From CG2-30-40-21 sp043806395 (GTDB lineage: Bacteria; UBA9089; CG2-30-40-21), in the NCBI GenBank assembly GCA_043806395.1, contig JAZDHC010000127.1, forward strand, positions 1 to 5,129: a stretch of DNA of 5,129 nt, written 5' to 3'. Every line of letters begins with the position of its first letter. Positions within the stretch are counted from its first letter, which is position 1. The notes beneath the pieces were generated by a model. It did no database searches. It saw nothing but the letters and a program-made list of their open reading frames with translations, and was not told where the DNA came from. A program made the position numbers and the translations under genes. Below, piece by piece: positions 1-5,003 of this stretch.

Positions 1-7
1 ATTTTAT

Positions 8-36
8 ATTATACTATATCCTTGGAATAATTGCAA
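8..36 (-). promoter_or_regulatory. Candidate promoter reading out of the left edge
   Basis: On the minus strand a TTGCAA hexamer (31-36) is followed after 17 bp by a perfect TATAAT (8-13). An A-tract on the same strand (about 40-48) lies just upstream of the -35 and could act as an UP element. It lies downstream of the CGGC gene stop and points the same way, so it would serve a separate leftward gene outside the window. AT-rich DNA produces such matches by chance, so this is tentative. Confidence 0.4.
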
Positions 37-69
37 GCTTTTTTTTTAGTTTATTAATATTTTTTGTAA

Positions 70-414
70 CTACTCCTCCTTAGTAACCGTACCCCTTATC
101 ACCCTTATCTTCAATTTTTCCTCAATATCCCTTGCACTCTGATCAATGTTAACACATTTAGGTGGCTTATAACAGCAGGAAGCAAGCATAATCACATCCA
201 CCTTGAGGTCATTCTTCATGATCTCTGCCTTTTCAAACCTGCCCTTACCTGGACAACCATTGCATGAGCAAAATGAGACAATTACTGGATCTTCCAGATC
301 ACTGAATGCACCTTTTTTATTCATGCAAGCCAAAAAGCAACTTACATGTGAGCTATGTCTTGGACAGCCCATATCCCATCGTAATTTACAACTAATAATA
401 CCAACCTTTGTCAT
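70..414 (-). CDS. CGGC domain-containing small cysteine-rich protein
   Basis: This 114-residue protein resembles the CGGC-domain family, a group of small proteins of unknown role thought to bind metal through conserved cysteines. The N-terminus T-K-V-G-I-I-S-C fits the family's opening beta strand and first cysteine. Ten cysteines are visible (9, 17, 26, 30, 49, 51, 54, 80, 81, 87), including the C51-N-G-C54-P-G core corresponding to the name-giving motif and a C80-C81 pair on a later strand. The length is normal for a single-domain member. There is no signal peptide or membrane segment, so it is probably cytoplasmic. The ATG at 414 is supported by a GGGAGG ribosome binding site seven bases upstream and by a consensus promoter behind it. 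It is transcribed divergently from gajA and probably belongs to the host backbone rather than the defence system. Family assignment is from recognised pattern; biochemical function is unknown. Confidence 0.8.
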   Translation of the reverse strand: MTKVGIISCKLRWDMGCPRHSSHVSCFLACMNKKGAFSDLEDPVIVSFCSCNGCPGKGRFEKAEIMKNDLKVDVIMLASCCYKPPKCVNIDQSARDIEEKLKIRVIRGTVTKEE

Positions 415-421
415 TGTATTG

Positions 422-427
422 CCTCCC
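422..427 (-). promoter_or_regulatory. Ribosome binding site of the CGGC gene
   Basis: The minus strand reads AGGGAGGC here, ending seven bases before the ATG at 414. The strong match to the anti-Shine-Dalgarno sequence and the ideal spacing fix the start codon. Confidence 0.85.
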
Positions 428-457
428 TATAATATGGCTGAGTAATTCAAGGTGTAA

Positions 458-487
458 ATTATAACATAAATCAACTGATGCTGTCAA
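458..487 (-). promoter_or_regulatory. Consensus promoter for the CGGC gene
   Basis: The minus strand carries a perfect TTGACA (482-487), an 18-bp spacer and a perfect TATAAT (458-463). Transcription would start near 451, giving a leader of roughly 37 nt that includes the ribosome binding site. Both hexamers match the housekeeping sigma70/sigmaA consensus exactly, so strong constitutive expression is expected. Confidence 0.75.
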
Positions 488-502
488 TCAAAAAAATAAT
501 AG

Positions 503-531
503 TAGACAAATTGCAGAATAAGTTGTATAAT
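503..531 (+). promoter_or_regulatory. Candidate promoter for the gajA-gajB operon
   Basis: TAGACA (503-508) is separated by exactly 17 bp from TATAAT (526-531). Transcription would begin near 538, leaving a leader of about 230 nt before gajA. Its -35 lies 15 bp from the -35 of the leftward CGGC promoter, so the two polymerases would bind back to back. No comparably good promoter was seen closer to gajA; a weaker pair, TTGAAT (722-727) and TTAATT (744-749), overlaps the palindrome there. Confidence 0.5.
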
Positions 532-717
532 TTAATCAAGAAAAAGTGATGAAATAAACCTGAAAATTAACAACCTCTGGCAAAGGATGACATTGTAGGG
601 TAATCTGTTACTGTGTTGCTTCACCATGAATCGTAAATTTTCATTCAATGATTAAGCTACTCCCAGCATTCGTGAAGACAGGCTTTTTCTGATGGTCAAA
701 ACTGAGGTCAGATATTG

Positions 718-737
718 AATATTGAATTCACAATATT
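718..737. promoter_or_regulatory. Short inverted repeat ahead of gajA, possible operator
   Basis: AATATTG (718-724) and CAATATT (731-737) form perfect 7-bp arms around a 6-bp centre containing GAATTC-like sequence. The left arm also overlaps a direct repeat of ATATTGAAT (712-720 and 719-727). The symmetry and position, 19 bp before the gajA ribosome binding site, suit binding by a dimeric repressor, but no regulator gene is in the window and AT-rich palindromes arise by chance. Confidence 0.3.
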
Positions 738-755
738 TCGGTCTTAATTTTTCTT

Positions 756-762
756 GAGGAGG
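756..762 (+). promoter_or_regulatory. Ribosome binding site of gajA
   Basis: GAGGAGG ends seven bases before the ATG at 770. This is a near-perfect Shine-Dalgarno sequence and decides the gajA start. Confidence 0.9.
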
Positions 763-769
763 TTTTATC

Positions 770-2542
770 ATGAGCATATTAATAAAAACAGTACGAGTCT
801 TTGGTTTTAGAGGACTACAAAATATAGAAGTTGAACTTGAACCATTAACTGTATTAACAGGAATAAACAACTCAGGTAAAACTTCATTTTTAAAAGCATT
901 GCAAATTGCTTTAGGAAACAGTCAATTTATTTCGCAGGATGATTTTTATATTTCTGATAATTTAGGTTCAAAATCAATAATTGTGGATATAAAAATAATA
1001 CCAATGGATAAAGATGGAAAATATGCAGAAAAATTTTCTGAGGATTGGGAAATTTTTTTTGGAGTAGAAAAAATTAAAACGGATTCAGAAGGAAATCATT
1101 TTATACCGTTAAGAACTATTGTAAGCGTTGACCTTATTAATAACAGTTATAAAACAAAGCATTACATACTTCAAGATTGGCCTGTTTTTAACAATGATAA
1201 TAAATATTGGTTTCAAGCAGGTAATGGGCTTGAAAAATCATTTTTCTATCCTGATGAACTTCCTTTCTTCTACATGGATGCGCAAAGAGATATTCTTGAA
1301 GATATTAAGCTCAAATCATCCTATCTTGGAAGAATGATTTCAAAGATAAAATATGAACCAAAGGATAGGGAAGAAATCGAAGAACAAATTAAAAAACTTA
1401 ATGAAAAAGCCATCAGTAGCAGTGATATTTTATCTAATATTAAAACCACATTAAAAGAACTGAATTCTGCAATGGACACAGCAACCGAAGGTGTTGAAAT
1501 AACCCCATTTACAAAGAAAGTTCGTGACTTAAATAAAGGTCTTTCTATTTACTACGCCGATAAAAAAGATAGCTTCTCAATGGAATATCATGGGATGGGA
1601 ACCCGTAGCTGGTCTTCCTTGCTGACATTAAAATCATTTGTTACACTTTCAAGTAAAAACGCAGAAGCAAACAGCAAAACACCTTTTTTCCCAATTATAG
1701 CATTAGAGGAACCTGAAGCCCATCTGCACCCTAATGCACAGAAAAAATTATACAGCCAGATAGCCGGAATCAAAGGGCAAAAAATAATATCAACACATTC
1801 TCCTTACATAGTAGCATCAGCAAGATTAAATCAAATCAGAAATTTTTATAAAGGTGATGATAATGTTTCTTGTGGTAAAATTAATGTGGGCTTACTTTCT
1901 TCTGAAGATATAAGAAAAATTGAAAGATATGTTATAAATACCCGGGGTGAATTATTCTTTTCAAAAATTATTGTTTTTGCCGAAGGAGAAACAGAAGAGC
2001 AGGCTTTGCCTATATTAGCTGAACACTATTTCAAGAAAACACCTGTAGAGATGGGGATTAATTTTGTAGGTGTTGATGGTTATAACAATTATCTTCCATT
2101 CTTACGAGTAGCAGAAAATTTGAAAATTCCCTGGTTTATTTTTAGTGATGGTGAAGAAGAGGCAATAAAGAGTGTTAAGAATCAATATAGAGACTGTCAA
2201 TCAAGTAAAGAAGAAACAGATGTAATAGTTTTTCTTGATAAAGGTAATAATTTTGAAGGGCAATTATTAAAAGATGGATTTATTGATGAGTTTAAAGAGG
2301 CTGTTAAGCAGATTGAAAAGTATGACAATGAAGAAAACAAAGAAGCAAAAACAAAAAAAATTGAGGGATATGATGAAGAAAAACTTTACATCACTATAAA
2401 AAAGAGGAAAACTCAATTCGGACCTGTTATCGCAGAGGTAATAATTGAAAGTGGAAAAGAATTGCCACCAAAGATTATAGAATTGTTCGAAAAGATAGAA
2501 GTCCTTATGAATAGGAGGGATAACCAATGTCAGACAAAATAA
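770..2542 (+). CDS. gajA: Gabija GajA: OLD-family ATPase with TOPRIM endonuclease domain
   Basis: GajA is the DNA-nicking endonuclease of the Gabija anti-phage system; its ATPase domain senses nucleotides and restrains the nuclease. The 590-residue length is close to the characterised Bacillus protein. The N-terminal ABC-type ATPase has Walker A G-I-N-N-S-G-K-T-S (31-39), a Q-loop-like Y-M-D-A-Q-R-D (168-174), a signature-like G-M-G-T-R-S (275-280), Walker B with paired glutamates and A-H-L-H-P (309-321), and the switch histidine in S-T-H-S-P (341-345). The lysine- and glutamate-rich stretch 175-250 is the expected dimerisation insert. The TOPRIM domain follows: E405-G-E-T-E409, V435-D-G, D460-G-E462, F495-E496, and a basic K-K-R-K patch (544-547) before G-P-V-I-A. 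The start is fixed by GAGGAGG seven bases upstream. The last codons overlap gajB, which together with that helicase identifies Gabija rather than a lone OLD nuclease. The D-x-E form differs from the D-x-D common in OLD nucleases. Confidence 0.94.
   Translation: MSILIKTVRVFGFRGLQNIEVELEPLTVLTGINNSGKTSFLKALQIALGNSQFISQDDFYISDNLGSKSIIVDIKIIPMDKDGKYAEKFSEDWEIFFGVEKIKTDSEGNHFIPLRTIVSVDLINNSYKTKHYILQDWPVFNNDNKYWFQAGNGLEKSFFYPDELPFFYMDAQRDILEDIKLKSSYLGRMISKIKYEPKDREEIEEQIKKLNEKAISSSDILSNIKTTLKELNSAMDTATEGVEITPFTKKVRDLNKGLSIYYADKKDSFSMEYHGMGTRSWSSLLTLKSFVTLSSKNAEANSKTPFFPIIALEEPEAHLHPNAQKKLYSQIAGIKGQKIISTHSPYIVASARLNQIRNFYKGDDNVSCGKINVGLLSSEDIRKIERYVINTRGELFFSKIIVFAEGETEEQALPILAEHYFKKTPVEMGINFVGVDGYNNYLPFLRVAENLKIPWFIFSDGEEEAIKSVKNQYRDCQSSKEETDVIVFLDKGNNFEGQLLKDGFIDEFKEAVKQIEKYDNEENKEAKTKKIEGYDEEKLYITIKKRKTQFGPVIAEVIIESGKELPPKIIELFEKIEVLMNRRDNQCQTK
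2513..2519 (+). promoter_or_regulatory. Ribosome binding site of gajB, inside gajA
   Basis: AGGAGGG lies within the final gajA codons and ends seven bases before the gajB ATG at 2527. It fixes the gajB start. Because it is translated as part of gajA, ribosomes finishing gajA sit over it, which points to translational coupling. Confidence 0.88.
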
Positions 2543-4380
2543 ATCTATCCCCTGATCAAGAGAAAATTGTTTATTATAACAATGGAGCTATCCTTGTAAA
2601 AGCCAGTGCAGGAAGCGGTAAAACAAGGGTGCTTACAGAACGAATTAAATTTTTAATGGACAAAACAAAACGAAGAATACTTGCTATTACATTTACCAAT
2701 AAAGCTGGCGAAGAAATAAAAAATCGACTTAGTAATATCTCTGAATTAAAAAATCGCTTGTTTGTAGGAACATTTCACGGTTTTTGTGAGCAGGTGCTTC
2801 AAAATCATGGAAAATCAATAGGTTTTGCAATAATGCCACATATTTTTGAAGATGAGGCTGATAGGTTGAAACTTATTGAGCAAGCTATTGAATTAACACC
2901 TTCATATTATGCTGATTATAAGCAGCTTAATGCAAAGAGTCAAAAGGAATTTAGATATAAAGCTTTGAATTTCATTTCAGAAGCTAAACGAGAACTGCTT
3001 TCAGAAGAAAAGATTTATGAAGAAACAAAAAATAATGATATTGTCCTTCTTTATAAAACATATCAGGATATTCTACTATCTCAAAATGCGATAGATTTTG
3101 ATGACCTTTTCTTATTAACATATAAACTCTTCACAGAACAAACCTCAATTGCGGCTTTATATCGTAGAACTTATGAATATATCTGTATTGATGAAGCCCA
3201 GGATTTGAATAATGCACAATATCAGTTGTTAAGAGCTTTGACAAATGGAGAACATAACAATGTTATGATGGTAGGTGATCCTAATCAGTCAATTTTTGCT
3301 TTTAATGGTTCATCTTCTGATTTTATGTCAAAATATTTTGTTGAGGATTTTAAGCCAACAATTTATGAGTTAAAAGAAAATTATCGTTCATCACAGAGTG
3401 TCTTGCGGATTGCAGAAAAAATTATACCTGATTCAAATGATCTAATAAATACGGTGAAAGAAGGCATATTTGAAATACATTCTATAAAAAATGAAGAAGA
3501 AGAAGCAAATTGGATATATGGAAAAATTAAAGAACTAATTGAGCTAAAAAACCATAAAGATATTGAAGGTGATATTACTTACGAAAAAATAGCTGTACTG
3601 GCAAGAAATAAGTATGTATTTAATCACATTGAAAAACTCTTTAAAGAGAAGAATATCCCTTTTTATTATAAAATTACACCGGGTGCTATTCAATTTGAGT
3701 CTAATACTATGAAAATATTTGACATGGCTCTTCGTGTGAAACTCAATTCTCAAGATACTTTTCACTGGCAAAGATTATGTGAATTATTACAACTTCCGCA
3801 TACAAAAATTATTGACCTAAATCAATTACAGCAAGTGTCAGAAATAAATGATATTGACAAAAAAATCATAGAAATTGCAATTGATTTAGACAATGAAGGT
3901 AGCAATCTAAAAACATTATTTGAAAAGTATAAAAAGGATGTAATTAATGACAATGACAATGAAAGAAAGATGATATTAGACGATATAGAAGAACTTTTAA
4001 TACATTGGTTTAATTATGCGAAAAAAACGGAGAATAAATCACTTCATTACTTCAAAAATGCTATGGCTCTTGGTCAAACACATCCATTGAGTCAATCTGA
4101 AGGTATAACTTTAAGCACTGTTCACACCATGAAAGGCCAAGAATATGACATTGTTTTTCTCATGGGGATGGACGATGAAACCTTTCCCGATTATCGGGCA
4201 ATAAGAAGTCGTGGAGTTGAATTGACTCAAGAAAAGAATAATCTATATGTTGCTATTACCAGAGCAAAGAGATTTTTATATGTGACTTGGCCGAAACAAC
4301 GATTAATGCCATGGGGAGACTATAAGGATAGAAAGATCTCCAGATTTCTTGAAGACATTAATGGAAAGGTTACGCCATAA
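2527..4380 (+). CDS. gajB: Gabija GajB: UvrD/Rep-like superfamily 1A DNA helicase
   Basis: GajB is the helicase partner of GajA; in studied systems both proteins form a large hetero-oligomer needed for defence. All superfamily 1A motifs are visible in order: Q motif S8-P-D-Q11; Walker A A26-S-A-G-S-G-K-T33; motif Ia I54-T-F-T-N-K-A60; Ib G81-T-F-H-G-F86; I189-D-F-D-D193; Walker B/motif II I221-D-E-A-Q-D226; motif III V249-G-D-P-N-Q-S-I-F257; motif IV N285-Y-R-S288; motif V T528-L-S-T-V-H-T-M-K-G537; motif VI L573-Y-V-A-I-T-R-A-K581. No catalytic residue is missing, so it should hydrolyse ATP and move 3' to 5' on DNA. At 617 residues it is longer than the roughly 500-residue type GajB yet shorter than housekeeping UvrD/PcrA (about 720), ending soon after motif VI without their C-terminal tail. 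The ATG at 2527 has AGGAGGG upstream and overlaps gajA by 16 nt. Close coupling to gajA argues against a repair UvrD. Confidence 0.92.
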   Translation: MSDKINLSPDQEKIVYYNNGAILVKASAGSGKTRVLTERIKFLMDKTKRRILAITFTNKAGEEIKNRLSNISELKNRLFVGTFHGFCEQVLQNHGKSIGFAIMPHIFEDEADRLKLIEQAIELTPSYYADYKQLNAKSQKEFRYKALNFISEAKRELLSEEKIYEETKNNDIVLLYKTYQDILLSQNAIDFDDLFLLTYKLFTEQTSIAALYRRTYEYICIDEAQDLNNAQYQLLRALTNGEHNNVMMVGDPNQSIFAFNGSSSDFMSKYFVEDFKPTIYELKENYRSSQSVLRIAEKIIPDSNDLINTVKEGIFEIHSIKNEEEEANWIYGKIKELIELKNHKDIEGDITYEKIAVLARNKYVFNHIEKLFKEKNIPFYYKITPGAIQFESNTMKIFDMALRVKLNSQDTFHWQRLCELLQLPHTKIIDLNQLQQVSEINDIDKKIIEIAIDLDNEGSNLKTLFEKYKKDVINDNDNERKMILDDIEELLIHWFNYAKKTENKSLHYFKNAMALGQTHPLSQSEGITLSTVHTMKGQEYDIVFLMGMDDETFPDYRAIRSRGVELTQEKNNLYVAITRAKRFLYVTWPKQRLMPWGDYKDRKISRFLEDINGKVTP

Positions 4381-4477
4381 CCATTGATAGTCTTTGATAA
4401 AATAGGAACAGACACGAATAGTACCAACTTTTGTGTTGTTTTGAACGGAATCATAATTTTCTTCCATTTGGTTTAGA

Positions 4478-4559
4478 TCCGGTGAAACGGAAGCAGGCTC
4501 TGCTGAGGAGCAATCTGCCATGAGAGGCATGGTTCAAAAGAGGAGAAAATTCACCCTCT
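4478..4559 (+). repeat. Cluster of four short hairpins, possible structured RNA or insertion-sequence end
   Basis: Four small perfect stem-loops follow each other: TCCG/CGGA (4478-4491, 6-nt loop), AGCAG/CTGCT (4492-4504, 3-nt loop, directly abutting the first), CCATG/CATGG (4518-4532, 5-nt loop) and AGAGG/CCTCT (4539-4559, 11-nt loop). The segment is more GC-rich than its surroundings. It could be a structured RNA or the decayed right end of an IS200/IS605-type element; no transposase gene is present to decide. None of the hairpins is followed by a T-run, so they are not intrinsic terminators. Confidence 0.35.
4528..4538 (+). repeat. Direct repeat CATGGTTCAAA, copy 1
   Basis: This 11-mer recurs exactly 250 bp downstream at 4778-4788. 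The pair brackets a 239-bp segment filled with small inverted repeats. It could be a target duplication around a small non-autonomous element or a chance match. Confidence 0.4.
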
Positions 4560-4586
4560 AACCCTTGCTATCTAAAGACATTGGAG

Positions 4587-4628
4587 ACTCCTGCTGGAGT
4601 TTACCCTTGCGAATGCAGTGGCAGGAGT
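4587..4628. repeat. Inverted repeat resembling a dispersed intergenic hairpin repeat
   Basis: ACTCCTGC (4587-4594) and GCAGGAGT (4621-4628) are perfect 8-bp arms around a 26-nt loop; two further G-T wobble pairs extend the stem. The right arm is followed by GACA. The arrangement recalls the widespread intergenic repeat in which a CTCCTGC or TTCCTGC arm is paired with a GCAGGAATGACA-type arm. That family comparison is from memory. A smaller alternative hairpin, ACTCC/GGAGT (4587-4600), shares the left arm. Confidence 0.55.
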
Positions 4629-4683
4629 GACATTTGTACCATAACCCTTGCCAGTGAGAGACATTGTTTTTTCTGCGAACTCT

Positions 4684-4744
4684 GCGTCTTTGCGGTAAAC
4701 TATAGCTTTTGTCAGCGGAAGACGCTGCGACTCTTGTGGTCGCA
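4684..4744. repeat. Overlapping alternative hairpins around a CTGCGTCTTTGCGG motif
   Basis: Three stems compete for the same bases: GCGTCTT (4684-4690) with AAGACGC (4719-4725), CAGCG (4713-4717) with CGCTG (4723-4727), and TGCGAC (4726-4731) with GTCGCA (4739-4744). The segment CTCTGCGTCTTTGCGGT recalls a short sequence found scattered between genes in many environmental bacterial genomes, a comparison made from memory. There is no gene or terminator T-run attached. Confidence 0.4.
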
Positions 4745-4777
4745 TACTGGTTTTTCCCTCGATAATTGCCTCATTAC

Positions 4778-4788
4778 CATGGTTCAAA
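4778..4788 (+). repeat. Direct repeat CATGGTTCAAA, copy 2
   Basis: This is the exact second copy of the 11-mer at 4528-4538. The bases beyond the 11 differ on both sides. Confidence 0.4.
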
Positions 4789-4824
4789 GCTATTCACCAC
4801 AAAAGGCTACAAAATAAAAATCCC

Positions 4825-4853
4825 TTGCTTTTTCTATTGTCTTATGTTATAAT
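4825..4853 (+). promoter_or_regulatory. Candidate promoter for the right-edge gene
   Basis: TTGCTT (4825-4830) is followed after 17 bp by a perfect TATAAT (4848-4853). Transcription would start near 4860, inside the left arm of the inverted repeat at 4843-4980, giving a leader of about 150 nt with a long stem before the TTG start at 5010. Confidence 0.45.
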
Positions 4854-4980
4854 TCAGGTAGATAGGCTGTAGGTGTTTAGACTGTAGGGTAGAGAAAAGC
4901 ATATACACAGAATTATTGATGCAATTCGCGTCTTTCAAGCTAACAGTCTATAGCCTAACCACCTGAGTAGTTACGACATA
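4843..4980. repeat. Long multi-block imperfect inverted repeat
   Basis: Four blocks pair in nested order: TATGT (4843-4847) with ACATA (4976-4980), TCAGGT (4854-4859) with ACCTGA (4961-4966), TAGGCT (4863-4868) with AGCCTA (4952-4957), and TAGACTGT (4878-4885) with ACAGTCTA (4943-4950). The central loop is 57 nt. The left arm is longer because it carries a near-tandem duplication, TAGGCTGTAGG (4863-4873) and TAGACTGTAGG (4878-4888), with 15-bp spacing. It may be a small palindromic mobile repeat or a leader RNA structure. The nested order of four blocks makes chance unlikely. Confidence 0.65.
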
Positions 4981-4992
4981 GTACAAAAAATA

Positions 4993-5003
4993 AAGGATGG
5001 TGA
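4993..5003 (+). promoter_or_regulatory. Ribosome binding site of the right-edge gene
   Basis: AAGGATGGTGA matches the full anti-Shine-Dalgarno complement AAGGAGGTGA apart from one inserted T. It ends six bases before the TTG at 5010. An in-frame stop (TGA, 5001-5003) lies just upstream, so TTG is the only common start codon there. Confidence 0.65.

Larger units (their letters stand above)
415..769. other. Divergent intergenic region between the CGGC gene and gajA
   Basis: This 355-bp stretch holds no credible gene. It contains, from left to right, the CGGC ribosome binding site (422-427), a leftward promoter (458-487), a rightward promoter (503-531), an otherwise unexplained leader of about 180 bp, an inverted repeat AATATTG/CAATATT (718-737) and the gajA ribosome binding site (756-762). 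The short ATG-led frames in the leader (at 549, 587 and 626) are under 11 codons and lack ribosome binding sites. No intrinsic terminator or recognised riboswitch was seen. Confidence 0.7.

Noticed and set aside
1..69. Intrinsic terminator for the CGGC gene, from the long A/T run at 40-48
   Set aside because: On the minus strand the run is A rather than T and no stem precedes it; it reads better as an UP element of a leftward promoter.
546..655. Leader peptide genes before gajA
   Set aside because: The ATG frames at 549, 587 and 626 are only 2-9 codons, have no ribosome binding site and show no attenuator-like codon run.
2527..4380. Housekeeping UvrD/PcrA/Rep instead of GajB
   Set aside because: The gene overlaps gajA with a shared ribosome binding site, is shorter than UvrD/PcrA and lacks their C-terminal tail.
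4368..4382. GGTTA/TAACC hairpin across the gajB stop codon as a terminator
   Set aside because: The stem is only 5 bp and the following bases lack a T-run, so it does not meet the intrinsic terminator pattern.
4478..4532. Cobalamin riboswitch, suggested by GGTGAAAC
   Set aside because: The conserved B12 box and surrounding conserved blocks are absent and no suitable target gene follows.
4561..4651. ACCCTTGC copies as a CRISPR array
   Set aside because: The repeats are only 8 bp, there are three copies with related rather than unique intervening sequence, and no cas gene is present.
4572..4817. Two overlapping open frames of 71-78 codons on opposite strands
   Set aside because: They lie over each other in a repeat-rich stretch, have no ribosome binding site and show no recognisable domain; the DNA is better explained by inverted repeats.
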